Shown: positions 17,921-27,000 of the stretch, one piece after another
Position numbering within the stretch: position 1 is the stretch's first letter
Layout of the letters: each line of letters starts with the position of its first letter
DNA from: Bryobacterales bacterium
GTDB lineage: Bacteria; Acidobacteriota; Terriglobia; Bryobacterales; Bryobacteraceae
DNA length: 44,818 nucleotides
Direction of reading: 5' to 3'
Assembly: GCA_025463005.1 (NCBI GenBank)
Contig: JAOAPR010000167.1
Location: 1-44,818 of the forward strand
The notes under the pieces: model-generated
Databases searched by the model: none
Told to the model about the DNA's origin: nothing
The model's input: the letters and a program-made list of their open reading frames with translations, nothing else
Position numbers and translations under genes: made by a program

Positions 17921-19761
17921 GTGACATCGATCACGACCATCAGTCCTCCGCCTCCGTTTGTCTCAACGTTGTTGTTGGTCGTGTGGTGGGCGATGTGGCA
18001 ATGGATGAGCCATTTCCCCGGTTGCCGTGCCGTCCAGATGACGTCGTAGCGCTGGCCCGGCGCGACGTTCACCGTGTCAGCTTGATAGCGGGACGTGGAT
18101 GGCAAAGTATTGCCGTCTATCGCGACCACTTGAAATGGCCCGCCATGGATGTGCATTGGATGGATGAAGCCGTTGCTTGAGCCGATAAAGCGGACTTTGA
18201 GCGTTTCGCCGACCTTTATGGGGATCCGGTCCGTTGCCGGATACGCGCGCCCGTTGATCGTGAAGTAGTTCGGTTGGGCGCCGTCCATCGGCATGGCGGG
18301 AAAAGTAAGCCCTTCTCGCAACAGCCATTCCTGCAAGAGCACGTCATACTCGTGGTCCGCTTCGAGACTTGGATCGGGCGCGGCGGGGTCAATAATCATC
18401 GCACCGTACAAACCTAAAGCCTGCTGCCGGTCGATGTGATCATGCGAGTGGTAGAGGTACGTTCCTGACTGTACAGCCGTGAACTCGTAGCGATAGAGGC
18501 CGCCGTCACGCGGGATAGGCTCCTGCGTGATGTGCGCTGGACCATCCATGATGTTCGGAAGAATCAGGCCATGCCAGTGCACGGTTGTATTCTCGGGCAA
18601 ATGGTTCCTGACGTTGATGCGTATGCGATCACCTTGTCTGAAGTGCAGTCGCGGCCCAGGGATTTGGCCGTTGAATGCATAGGCGTCAACAGTAACGCCG
18701 CGCAGAATCGTCCAGCGTATGACTGCCGTGTCAAGATCGAATACCTTGACGCCGGCGTCCATGTGGGGGGCCAGTTCACGGTTGCCGCGGACATCCAGGC
18801 CGAAATCATTGGTTACGTCGCGCGGGTTTACGGCGGCCATGTCGATCATCGCTTCGGCGGGTATGTCTCGATCCATGGTCATGCCGGGCGGCATGATTGC
18901 CCCGCCTACGTCGCGCGCCGAGAGGCGGAGATTCACCCAGTTGGCAGGAGCTATCATTCCCACTGCCAGCGCGAACAACGAGACGCCAGCCACCGCGGCC
19001 AACTGAGCGGGCGTAGCGCCGGATTTCATCCCATGGCCGCCCTCAGGATGTCCGCCCGCTTGATGCTCGTGCCGCACGTCGAATCGGGTGCCGAACTTGC
19101 GCTCGGTCATGAGGCCGTGTTTCAGGCCGTTCTTGACCATCCAGACGTTCGAAGGATAGGCGGTTGAGAAACCCACGATCACGCCGAGCGACATAACGCC
19201 CCAGAACAGCAGCTCTGTGGGCTCCATCGCGCGCATGTCGCGCCCCATCATCAGGAAAGTCATGGTTGGGGCCATGCCTGCCATCATGAAGTTCATGCTG
19301 ATGAACTCCGGCAGGAAGCTCCTGCGCACGTTCTGCCAGTACGTCCCGCCCATCATCGATTTCATGAACAGGGATTGAAAGATAAACAGGCCGAAGGCGA
19401 ACCCGGTGGCGTATTCCACAATAAGATCGATCCACATGGGCAGTCCGAGCGTCGCTGTGATGGCTGCCGCCAAAATGATTCCAGTGGCGTCGCCGGCGAC
19501 ACAGTGAATAGTCGAGCCGACGCCCTGTTTCCACAGGGCCTGGATGAAGGTTTCGTGCTCCCCCGGACTCGGCTCTTTATCCGCCAAAACGTAGAGCAAA
19601 ACCCCCAGTGGCCCCATATAAAGAGTGACGAGAATGAAGCCCCACTTCATCACGGCGGGCTCTGGATTGTTCCGATACTGATCCCAGGCAACGTATGCCG
19701 TCGAGGCGGCGGCGAGTGCAAACCAGACGACGAGGAAGTAGTCGATCGGCCGGATCAGCAT
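17917..19761 (-). CDS. Fusion: DUF4396 membrane domain plus two-domain multicopper oxidase
   Basis: A 614-residue fusion. Residues 1-215 are a multi-helix membrane domain of the DUF4396 kind (for example DYFLVVWFALAAASTAYVAW, WGFILVTLYMGPLGVLLYVL, EFISMNFMMAGMAPTMTF). A His-rich linker follows at 231-243, then a further hydrophobic helix at about 252-271 and, from about 320, two cupredoxin domains with copper motifs HWHG (395-398), HSHDH (438-442), HPMHIHG (534-540) and HCHIAHH (587-593). The copper domains should lie outside the cytoplasm. The axial ligand position of type-1 copper, five residues after H593, is Asn598 rather than Met or Leu. Substrate unknown; metal or phenol oxidation or copper resistance are candidates. 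It lies 40 bases downstream of the pyruvate oxidase gene. Confidence 0.88.
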   Translation of the reverse strand: MLIRPIDYFLVVWFALAAASTAYVAWDQYRNNPEPAVMKWGFILVTLYMGPLGVLLYVLADKEPSPGEHETFIQALWKQGVGSTIHCVAGDATGIILAAAITATLGLPMWIDLIVEYATGFAFGLFIFQSLFMKSMMGGTYWQNVRRSFLPEFISMNFMMAGMAPTMTFLMMGRDMRAMEPTELLFWGVMSLGVIVGFSTAYPSNVWMVKNGLKHGLMTERKFGTRFDVRHEHQAGGHPEGGHGMKSGATPAQLAAVAGVSLFALAVGMIAPANWVNLRLSARDVGGAIMPPGMTMDRDIPAEAMIDMAAVNPRDVTNDFGLDVRGNRELAPHMDAGVKVFDLDTAVIRWTILRGVTVDAYAFNGQIPGPRLHFRQGDRIRINVRNHLPENTTVHWHGLILPNIMDGPAHITQEPIPRDGGLYRYEFTAVQSGTYLYHSHDHIDRQQALGLYGAMIIDPAAPDPSLEADHEYDVLLQEWLLREGLTFPAMPMDGAQPNYFTINGRAYPATDRIPIKVGETLKVRFIGSSNGFIHPMHIHGGPFQVVAIDGNTLPSTSRYQADTVNVAPGQRYDVIWTARQPGKWLIHCHIAHHTTNNNVETNGGGGLMVVIDVT

Positions 19762-19801
19762 TGCATGGCTTCCGGTTAGGTCCCGCGCAGGGATGTTGTC
19801 T

Positions 19802-21559
19802 TTAGACCAGCTCGCGGACTTTGTACTCGAAAACCTCTTTCACCAACTTCTCGCGCTCGCGCGTGCCTTTCGCAAGCGCCTCGGCAAAGTGCGCAGCCTG
19901 ACGAACCGAGATGGAGGCTGGCATGGGCGGTTCGTTGGGATCTACTGTCGCTTCGACCACCACCGGACCAGGAGTTCGCAGGGCGCGTCCTAAGATGGCT
20001 CCGCACTGCTTGGGATCGTCAAGGGTAAACCCAGTAGCGCCGCACGCGCGAGCCACCTCCGCAAAGTCGATAGGCGTCAAATCGCAGCCGAATTCAGGGT
20101 TACCCAGGAACGCCATTTGCTCCCATCGGATGTGTGCGAGCATATTGTTCTTCACGACGATCACTTTGATCGGCAGCTTGTATTTCACGGCTGTCGCCAG
20201 CTCGCCCATAAGCATGCTGAACCCTCCGTCGCCGACAAAGGCCACGCACTGGCGATCCGGATACGCCAGTTGGGCAGCGATCGTGTAGGGAAGGCCGCAT
20301 GCCATGCTCGCCAGGTTTCCTGAAACGGTGTGGGATTGTCCCTGCCTTACCAGAACGTGCCGCGCCCACCATACCGTGACCGAGCCTGAATCGCAGTTTA
20401 CGATGGCGTCGTCGGCGAGCTGCTTTCCTAACTCCGCTGCTAGAAGCTGAGGCTTCATCGGCGTACTCATTACGGTTTCATGGCGCTCCATCAGTTTGCG
20501 CCATTCGCGCATGCCATGTTGCGCGTCGTGGAGAAACGATCTCTTGGAATTGCGCTTTAGCAGGGGACGCAGCGCGTTCAGGGACAGCTTGCAATCGCCG
20601 ACCAAGGCCGCCTCGATCGGATGGCGCAGCCCGATGCGAACCGGATCGCGATCGATTTGCACGCCTCGCGCTTGACCGGGCTTGGGAAGAAACTCGATGT
20701 AGGGAAATGAGCTTCCGGCAATGAGCAGCGTGTCGCAGTTTCTCATCACATCGATCGATGGACGAGTTCCCAAAAGTCCCAATGGGCCGGTTGTGTAGGG
20801 GCTGTCGTCGGGGACGGCCGCCTTGCCCAGCAGCGCCTTGACGATAGGAGCACCCAGCCGTTCTGCGATTTCCTCCAATTCTTCGGTCGCATTCAAAGCG
20901 CCCCGGCCGGCCAGTATCGCAATACGCTTTCCCTGATTGAGGACGTCGGCCGCTTTTCGAAGATCTTGTTCAGCCGGCAGGCGTGCGTGACCCCGGATAG
21001 GGGAAGTATGGCCGGGCACGTTCCGCTCGCTACGTCGTCCATTTGTCTTTTCCGGAACCTCCTGTTCCTGGAAGTCTACCGGCACGCACACGTGCGATAC
21101 GCCGCCATAGGCGAGGGCCGTCCGGCACGCAAGATTTGCGATGTTCTCAATATGCGCGGGCCCCATGCAGCGTGCACTGTAAACACTAACATTTTCGAAG
21201 AGTTTGTCCAGTTCGACATCCTGCTGCGAATAGGTATCCGTCACGTCATGGAATTGCATGCCGGTGATGGCCAGCACCGGTTGACCATCCATCTTGGCGT
21301 CGTACAGGCCATTAAGCAGATGGATTCCTCCTGGACCGGAGGTCGCAAGGCAACAACCAAGGCGGCCGGTGTGCTTGGCATAGCCGCACGCCATGAACGC
21401 CGCCGACTCCTCGTGCCGGACTTGCACGAAGCGAACAAGCTGCTGGCGTTTACGCAAGGCTTCCATAATCCCGTTGATGCCGTCGCCGGGCAGCCCGAAG
21501 ATAACGTCCACGCCCCAACGATGGACGATGTCAATCAACACATCTGACGTTGTGTTCAT
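19802..21559 (-). CDS. Pyruvate oxidase-type thiamine-diphosphate enzyme (PoxB-like)
   Basis: A 585-residue ThDP enzyme of the acetolactate synthase/pyruvate oxidase superfamily. Its N-terminal Pyr domain has IFGLPGDGINGIMEAL and the catalytic glutamate E50 in RHEESAAF; the central domain (about 190-330) is FAD-binding-like; the ThDP motif starts GDGGFSML near 438 and closes with the NN pair about 26 residues on. QDVELDKLFENVSVYSARC and ACGYAKHTGRLG favour pyruvate oxidase over acetolactate synthase, which needs a regulatory subunit not found here. Quinone-linked (acetate) or phosphate-dependent (acetyl phosphate) reactions cannot be told apart; the acetate kinase two genes upstream makes acetyl phosphate attractive. 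ATG at 21559, 75 bases after the CDF gene. Confidence 0.88.
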   Translation of the reverse strand: MNTTSDVLIDIVHRWGVDVIFGLPGDGINGIMEALRKRQQLVRFVQVRHEESAAFMACGYAKHTGRLGCCLATSGPGGIHLLNGLYDAKMDGQPVLAITGMQFHDVTDTYSQQDVELDKLFENVSVYSARCMGPAHIENIANLACRTALAYGGVSHVCVPVDFQEQEVPEKTNGRRSERNVPGHTSPIRGHARLPAEQDLRKAADVLNQGKRIAILAGRGALNATEELEEIAERLGAPIVKALLGKAAVPDDSPYTTGPLGLLGTRPSIDVMRNCDTLLIAGSSFPYIEFLPKPGQARGVQIDRDPVRIGLRHPIEAALVGDCKLSLNALRPLLKRNSKRSFLHDAQHGMREWRKLMERHETVMSTPMKPQLLAAELGKQLADDAIVNCDSGSVTVWWARHVLVRQGQSHTVSGNLASMACGLPYTIAAQLAYPDRQCVAFVGDGGFSMLMGELATAVKYKLPIKVIVVKNNMLAHIRWEQMAFLGNPEFGCDLTPIDFAEVARACGATGFTLDDPKQCGAILGRALRTPGPVVVEATVDPNEPPMPASISVRQAAHFAEALAKGTREREKLVKEVFEYKVRELV

Positions 21560-21634
21560 GGATTAGAATCCTTGTCGACCTTTAGACCGCGATTTGTGTG
21601 TTTCTGTTTCAGCAAAACCGGCGTCCAGTCGCAC

Positions 21635-22561
21635 TCAACGGGTGGCATGCGATTGAATGGAGTGCTCGACTGCTTCGACGTAGATCCTTTTGATCTCGGG
21701 GAAACGGGCCTGGATCCTGGCCTTCATGTTCCTAATCGCGTCGGCCACCTCAACCGCTGAGGCGGTATCGCGGAACTCGACGTCCAGCACCAGCAGGACG
21801 TTGTCAGGGCCCAGGTACATTGTTAAAGGCCAGGTGACTGATTCCACCAACGGATCTTCGCGGACGAGCCTTCTGATTTCTTCCGCCGTGCGGCGGTCTA
21901 CCCCTTCCCCGGTCAACAGACCTCGACACTCGCGAATCAGAAACGTCGCGACCGCTGCCAGCAGCAGGCCTATCAGAACTGAAGCCGCTCCATCCAGCGC
22001 CGGTAGCTTCAGAAGGTAGCTGAGGGACACGCCGGCGCCGGCGATCGCGATTCCTGCTAAGCTGGCGGAATCTTCGGCGATTATGGTGTACGTTGTGGGA
22101 TCCTTGCTCGCTACAATGTTGCTCAGGAGATTGCCACGGCCGTGTTTGCTGATAAAGACGCGAAGGGCAATAAACAGGCTGGTTCCTTCAAACAGGAACG
22201 CGGAGCCCAATACGATGTAATTCCACTTCGGTTCCCGGATGGTCACCGGATGCAAAATGTGAAGCACGCCCTCGTACGCCGAGAGGCCGCCGCCGACGCC
22301 AAAAATCAATACAGCGACAAGCAGGCTCCAAAAATATAATTCCTTGCCATGGCCGAAAGGATGCTCCGGGTCCGGTGGCCGGACGCTCCTGCGGAGTCCG
22401 ATCAGCATCAGGATCTCATTGCCGGTATCAACGCTCGAATGAATCCCCTCCGACCACATGGCGGAGCTGCCAGTGACCGCAGCCACTATAAACTTTGTCG
22501 TTGCGATGGCGATATTCGCATACAGGGCTCCGTAGATGGCTTTCTTTGAGCTTTCTTCCAC
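21635..22561 (-). CDS. Cation diffusion facilitator (CDF) metal transporter
   Basis: A 308-residue CDF (SLC30-like) efflux protein that exchanges divalent metal for protons. Helix 2 carries MWSEGIHSSVDTGNE, giving the His/Asp site; PEHPFGHGKELYFWSLL is the loop before helix 3, and AEDSASLAGI in helix 5 gives the second Asp. About six helices, then a cytoplasmic metallochaperone-like domain from about residue 205 (ECRGLLTGEGVDRRTAEEI). Metal choice cannot be read; Zn, Fe or Mn are usual. I prefer the GTG at 22561, 8 bases after the acetate kinase stop; a TTG at 22573 and starts inside the kinase gene keep the frame open but add non-family residues. Part of the ackA-CDF-oxidase-multicopper-oxidase row. 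Confidence 0.92.
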   Translation of the reverse strand: MEESSKKAIYGALYANIAIATTKFIVAAVTGSSAMWSEGIHSSVDTGNEILMLIGLRRSVRPPDPEHPFGHGKELYFWSLLVAVLIFGVGGGLSAYEGVLHILHPVTIREPKWNYIVLGSAFLFEGTSLFIALRVFISKHGRGNLLSNIVASKDPTTYTIIAEDSASLAGIAIAGAGVSLSYLLKLPALDGAASVLIGLLLAAVATFLIRECRGLLTGEGVDRRTAEEIRRLVREDPLVESVTWPLTMYLGPDNVLLVLDVEFRDTASAVEVADAIRNMKARIQARFPEIKRIYVEAVEHSIQSHATR

Positions 22562-22569
22562 CGCTCGCC

Positions 22570-23784
22570 TCAAATGTGACGCGACCGCCAGGCGACTGCT
22601 TCCCGCGCCATCATCAATCCTTCTTCTGTCGGAATCACCCAAGCGTGCAAGCGGGAACTGGAACGCGTGATGCAGCCTTCGCGATCCAAAATCTCCATGT
22701 TCCGCGCGTCATCGAGATCCAGGCCGAAGGATCCGAGATTAGTACAGATGCGGCGGCGAACGTCAGGTGTGTTCTCGCCGATTCCCCCGGCGAATACGAC
22801 TGCTCTCGCTCCACCCATCGCCGCAATGTAGGCACCGATATACTTTCGGACACGGTAAGCGAACATGTCCAGGGCGAGCTGAGACCGCTGGTCTGATCGC
22901 TGGACTAGAATGCGCGTATCCGGTGAGTATCCGGAAACTCCTAGCAAGCCGGATTTCTTGTTGAGCAACTCCTCCACCGTAGCCACATCCACTTGTTCCT
23001 TTCGGGAGAGAAAACCCACAATAGCCGGGTCCAGATCTCCACAGCGCGTCGCCATCATAAGGCCTTCCAGGGGCGTGAGACCCATTGAGGTGTCGACCGA
23101 TTGGCCATTCTTTATCGCGGCAGCGGAGGATCCGCCTTCCAGATGTAATGTAACGATGTCCACGTCGTCACGGGATATCCCCTGCAACTCGGCATAGCGA
23201 AGCATCAGGTATTTGTGGGAGATTCCGTGAAAGCCGTACCGCCGAATGCCGTGGCGACCGGCGAGCTCGTAATCGATCGCATATCGATACGCGACCTCCG
23301 GAAGCGTGGAGTGAAACGCCGAATCGAAAACCGCAATGATAGGCAGGCTGCGAGCCGCGGTTTCAAAACAACTCCGGATAATAGCCACCGATTGTGCATT
23401 GTGGAGAGGCGCGAGATCGTCCAGCGCAGCAATGCCTTCCACTACAGACTGGTCGGCCTGCACCGGTTCGCGAAAGCGGGTACCCCCGTGGACAACGCGG
23501 CAGACGATCAAATCGAGATCGGCGATGCGCCGAATTCCGGCGTCCTGAAACAGTCCGCCGTCGATCTTCGAGAGCAGGTTCGCTGCTCCGGCTCCCAGGT
23601 TGTCAATCGGCAGGTTCTCATCGATAAAAGGTGCGCTGCCCGGAAGACTTGCCGTTAAGCGCGCATCCTTTCCGATCGGTTCAAGTGTCCCGAGGGCGTT
23701 CTTTCGCCCCCACGCATCCGGGAAAGCGTCAATGAATTGGAACTTGAGCGAATTGCTGCCTGGATTAAAGACGAGAACTTTCAT
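22570..23784 (-). CDS. ackA: Acetate kinase
   Basis: A 404-residue ASKHA-fold kinase interconverting acetyl phosphate plus ADP with acetate plus ATP. Hallmarks: LVFNPGSNSLKFQF at the N-terminus, VVHGGTRF, FDSAFHSTLPE, YGFHGISHKYL, LHLEGGSSAAAI (the usual HLGNGxS has Glu and Gly substitutions here), GLTPLEGLMMATRCGDLDP, and FAGGIGENTPDVRRRIC near the C-terminus. The length is standard. No phosphotransacetylase gene is adjacent; acetyl phosphate could instead come from the pyruvate-oxidase-type enzyme in the same strand-run. The downstream CDF gene follows after 8 bases. The 69-base gap upstream, after the phosphoesterase gene's start side, could hold a promoter; none is obvious. Confidence 0.96.
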   Translation of the reverse strand: MKVLVFNPGSNSLKFQFIDAFPDAWGRKNALGTLEPIGKDARLTASLPGSAPFIDENLPIDNLGAGAANLLSKIDGGLFQDAGIRRIADLDLIVCRVVHGGTRFREPVQADQSVVEGIAALDDLAPLHNAQSVAIIRSCFETAARSLPIIAVFDSAFHSTLPEVAYRYAIDYELAGRHGIRRYGFHGISHKYLMLRYAELQGISRDDVDIVTLHLEGGSSAAAIKNGQSVDTSMGLTPLEGLMMATRCGDLDPAIVGFLSRKEQVDVATVEELLNKKSGLLGVSGYSPDTRILVQRSDQRSQLALDMFAYRVRKYIGAYIAAMGGARAVVFAGGIGENTPDVRRRICTNLGSFGLDLDDARNMEILDREGCITRSSSRLHAWVIPTEEGLMMAREAVAWRSRHI

Positions 23785-23853
23785 TCGCGGCGGCCGATCG
23801 ATTATGGACCGGCGCTCGAGCTAGACGATGCGGGCGCATCGCTACTCTTACGC

Positions 23854-24768
23854 TCAGTTGCCCTGTCCAGCCGCTGCGGCTTTCATCTTGGTCAGCACGC
23901 CGGAATCTACGGTTTCATGCCGGGCTGAGATCACCTGAAAATAGAGCTCATCCCCAGCGACTTCCATCAGCGCAAACGCTCGATCCGTATCGAATCCTTT
24001 GGCGGTATCGCGTGACGGCCGCAGATCGCCTCGGCGCAATTGGCCGCCGCTTCCCAAAATGAAGTATTGGACCCCATTGTGCGGTTGGAGCCTTTCATAC
24101 ACATGCTCGTGCCCGTTGAGAACCACATTCACGCCGTACTGGTTCAGAAGCGGCTCGAGTTGTTTGCGAAGATCCACGTCGGGGCCATGGAATCGCGCAT
24201 CCGAGTACAGCGGATGATGGAAGAAACAGATTTTCCATTTGGCTGAGGATCCTGACAATTCTTTTTGAATCCACGAGAGCTGCTCGGGACTCATGTAGTT
24301 ACTGTCCAGCGCGAAAAAGTGCGCGTCGCCTTTCTTGAAGTTGTAAAACCGTTTGCCGTCCATGTTAAAAGGCTTGTACAGCCTCTGATTGGGATCGTCG
24401 TGGTTCCCCAGCGTCGCATAAAACTTGATTCCCGATTTTAGAAGCGGCTGGTAGGGATCTTCGAATTTCTGTTTAAATCCGGCGGGGTCGTTATTTCCGT
24501 AGATGTTGTCTCCCAGCATCAGGACGAATTCAAACGGAAACTCACTGTGAAGACGCTCCATTTCCTGGGCGATCTGGAACTGCGGTGTATCGCCGGTTCC
24601 GCTGTCGCCGATCACGGCAAAACGGGTGGAGTTCGGCTTGAGCGGAAGCTTGAATGGAACAGCCGCCACCTGGGAGGATTGCGCTCGTGCTCGCGTTGCA
24701 ATGGAAAGGAATCCTGCAGGACCCGCGAACCCGGCGTAACAAAGAAACTGGCGTCGTGCGATGCTCAC
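23854..24768 (-). CDS. Tat-exported metallophosphoesterase (purple acid phosphatase-like)
   Basis: A 304-residue calcineurin-type phosphoesterase. The N-terminus has a twin-arginine motif (ARRQFLCYAG) and a hydrophobic stretch ending RARAQ, so it is probably Tat-exported and folds before export. All metal motifs are present in order: AVIGDSGTGD, LMLGDNIYG, LGNHDD, FFHHPLYS and LNGHEHVYER; the spacing is that of purple-acid-phosphatase-like enzymes. It hydrolyses phosphoesters outside the cytoplasm; substrate unknown. The GTG at 24768 overlaps the stop of the preceding exported protein gene by 4 bases, suggesting a functional pair. Confidence 0.92.
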   Translation of the reverse strand: MSIARRQFLCYAGFAGPAGFLSIATRARAQSSQVAAVPFKLPLKPNSTRFAVIGDSGTGDTPQFQIAQEMERLHSEFPFEFVLMLGDNIYGNNDPAGFKQKFEDPYQPLLKSGIKFYATLGNHDDPNQRLYKPFNMDGKRFYNFKKGDAHFFALDSNYMSPEQLSWIQKELSGSSAKWKICFFHHPLYSDARFHGPDVDLRKQLEPLLNQYGVNVVLNGHEHVYERLQPHNGVQYFILGSGGQLRRGDLRPSRDTAKGFDTDRAFALMEVAGDELYFQVISARHETVDSGVLTKMKAAAAGQGN

Positions 24769-25316
24769 GGGATTGCCTCCGGGAGAAAATCAATGATCAG
24801 GTTGGCCTCGCCGTCACGAAGAATAAGCGTCCTGCCTACCAGGCGGTACTCGAGCTCCATAGGCAGTTTAGGCAGACCCATCAGGAGTGTCGGCGGCATG
24901 GTTTGCAGAGGAACGGCAGGAGGATAAGCTTGGTTCACGCCGACGGTGCCCTTGACCGGCTCGGAACGCTTCAGGCTCTTGTGCACGCGTGCGCCGTCGC
25001 TGCCATCCAGGGCAAGCTCAGCCAGGCGGCGAAACTCAGTTGCGACCTCCGGTGTGAAAATATTACCTTGCATAACGCCGGCGCGGGCTTTTGCGAGGCT
25101 CGAAGCCAATCGAGCTTGGCGATCCGCCAATTCTTGCGCCGACGGTGTAGGTTTTAGTTTGGGAAGTTGATCCGCCACCATCTTCCGAAGTTTGAGGTAC
25201 GCTGCAACTTGTTCTTGGAATTGATCTGACGGTGCCGACTTCTTGCTTTGATCCTGACTCAGCCCCACTACCGCCAGAACAAGGACAGCGAAGGAGACTG
25301 TTCGAAGCCTCACCAT
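24765..25316 (-). CDS. Exported protein of unknown function, partner of phosphoesterase
   Basis: A 183-residue protein with a short signal peptide (about residues 1-19, SFAVLVLAVVGLS) and then a helical, Lys/Gln-rich segment (FQEQVAAYLKLRKMVADQLPKL) with AQELADRQARLASSLAKARA; the C-terminal 60 residues are more globular (PMELEYRLVGRTLILRDGEANLIIDFLPEA). No cysteine and no recognised motif. It overlaps the phosphoesterase by 4 bases, and both are exported, so a joint task outside the membrane is likely. I recall similar small exported proteins in Acidobacteria with no assigned function. Confidence 0.75.
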   Translation of the reverse strand: MVRLRTVSFAVLVLAVVGLSQDQSKKSAPSDQFQEQVAAYLKLRKMVADQLPKLKPTPSAQELADRQARLASSLAKARAGVMQGNIFTPEVATEFRRLAELALDGSDGARVHKSLKRSEPVKGTVGVNQAYPPAVPLQTMPPTLLMGLPKLPMELEYRLVGRTLILRDGEANLIIDFLPEAIP

Positions 25317-25361
25317 GAGTGTCGCCTTTCTATTCCATAGATCGTTTCCGCTCTAGTTCCG

Positions 25362-26288
25362 CTACCGGCCTCTTGAGGGTTTCGCTATGTGTTCGCCGGC
25401 TTCGGCGCCGGATGCGAATTGCAGTTCGCAAAGCGCGGTATATAACCCGCCGGCTTTCAACAGGTCGTCGTGCTTTCCGTGCTCCGCGATCGCGCCATCT
25501 TTCAGAACGTAGATCACGTCCGCTCTGCGGATGGTCGACAAACGGTGCGCGATTACGATGGAGGTCTTGCCCTGTATCAATCGATCCAGCGCCTCGAAAA
25601 CAAGTTCTTCAGAGGCGGCGTCGAGGCCGGAGCTTGGCTCATCCAGAAGCAGTATAGGAGTGTTTCGGATGATCGCTCGCGCGATCGCGACGCGCTGGCG
25701 CTGCCCGCCGGAGAGCGTAACGCCCCGCCTAGCCCACGATCGTGTCGTACCCGTTCGGGAGCTTGTCGACAAACTCGTCTACATTGGCCATCTGCGCGGC
25801 TTTCAGGATTTCTGAGCGGCTCGCCTCAGGCTTGCCGTAGGCGATATTCTTCCAGATCGGCGCTGGAACAGGACGCTTTCCTGGGGCACGATGCTGATCT
25901 GGTCGCGAATCGAGCGTTGTTTGTATTCCCGGACGTCGCGCCCGTCGATTTTCACCGCGCCGCCGGCAGGATCATAGAAGCGCGCAATCAGGCTGATGAT
26001 CGTGGATTTTCCTGATCCGGTCGGGCCCACCAGCGCAACGGCCTCCTGAGGCGCAATGTTGAGAGTGAAGTTCTCAATAATCGGCCGGTCCGGTTCGTAC
26101 CCAAACGTCACGTTCTCAAGATCGATTCGGCCCTTGAAGCGCGGCGCAGCTTTAGCCCCTCTTTTGTCCTTTACGTCGGGCTTCGCTATTCGCTGGCTTC
26201 TTGGCCGCCTGCGGGGAAAGCCTGGTCGCTCTGCTGGAGCCGTGGCCACAGGAAAGCGCGGGCACTCTGACGGCGATCCGGAGTCCAT
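25362..26288 (-). pseudogene. Remnant of an MsbA-type ABC exporter (nucleotide-binding domain only)
   Basis: Two frames together give one ABC exporter nucleotide-binding domain. The first (from about 26288) has FKGRIDLENVTFGYEPDRPI, Walker A GPTGSGKST and the Q-loop VPQESVLFQ. At about 25860 one base is missing; the next frame reads APIWKNIAYGKPE and [16 protein letters not shown], then hits TAG at about 25730 where an extra base restores the third frame: [19 protein letters not shown], Walker [13 protein letters not shown] and IVIAHR. The transmembrane domain is gone: only 27 bases separate this from the next gene. Two indels, an in-frame stop and loss of the membrane half make it inactive, although motif residues survive, which suggests recent decay. 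Confidence 0.83.
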
Positions 26289-26315
26289 GGCGATTTCAGG
26301 ACCGGATGCCAGGCG

Positions 26316-26972
26316 TCAGTCCGGATCCCGGTGCCACAGCTTAGTCGCATCAGGCCAAAATTCAGTAAAGGCATTGCCAATGGCCCGAGTCAAGAACGAC
26401 ATCGGAATGCGGATGGCCGCGTGCCGCCCGTCGGCCTCGCTGTCCGCCCGCCATGCATTGGACAGGTAGCTGTTTGTGGGAATACTGATATAGCGCGCAT
26501 AGGCCGGCATGAGCTCCCCGTTCCGGTTACGCGCGAGGAAGGTCATTTTAGCGACGTTCAGCACGCGCTTCTTGAAAGGCTGGCCGGCAGCGCGCACATA
26601 TCGCGGATCCTCGTCCCAAAGCGCTCCCAGGCTTGCCTCCATCATGCTGCCCGTGGCGCCGACGGCAACTCTCATGCCCACGCGTTTTGCAAACCCGTCC
26701 CAGTGCGGTCCATACTCCTCCGGAGCATTGGTCATCGTGGACCAAGCCGATGAGATGGAGTATCCGGCCCACCGCGGAGCGCTGAGAGTGTTCAGTGCGA
26801 CCCAGCGATACCGGCCCGAGAGAGTCAGTGGTGTGTACTGCGCCGTAACGATCGCCGAAGGACCTGCGGCGGCTTCAATGCGCGCCGGAGGCTCCGTGGC
26901 GTTATCTTGCGCCAACACCATTGGCGCACTTGCCAGAATCAGCGCCGCTATCTGGAACTTCAATAGAGCCAT
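26316..26972 (-). CDS. Exported protein of unknown function, acidobacterial-type family
   Basis: A 218-residue protein with a signal peptide (ALLKFQIAALILASAPMVLAQ). The mature part has YRWVALNTLSAPRWAG, YGPHWDGFAKRVGMR, ASLGALWDEDPRYVRAAG, KMTFLARNRNGELMPAYARY and SNAWRADSEAD, a pattern I recall from large sets of uncharacterised exported acidobacterial proteins. It could be a small helical or membrane-associated protein; there are no catalytic motifs I can name. I chose ATG 26972 because GGAG lies 5 bases upstream; the GTG two codons earlier is too close to that site. It follows the kinase-like gene by 28 bases on the same strand, so the two are probably an operon. Confidence 0.82.
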   Translation of the reverse strand: MALLKFQIAALILASAPMVLAQDNATEPPARIEAAAGPSAIVTAQYTPLTLSGRYRWVALNTLSAPRWAGYSISSAWSTMTNAPEEYGPHWDGFAKRVGMRVAVGATGSMMEASLGALWDEDPRYVRAAGQPFKKRVLNVAKMTFLARNRNGELMPAYARYISIPTNSYLSNAWRADSEADGRHAAIRIPMSFLTRAIGNAFTEFWPDATKLWHRDPD

Positions 26973-27000
26973 GAGCACTCCTTTGTTGACAGATTCCGAG

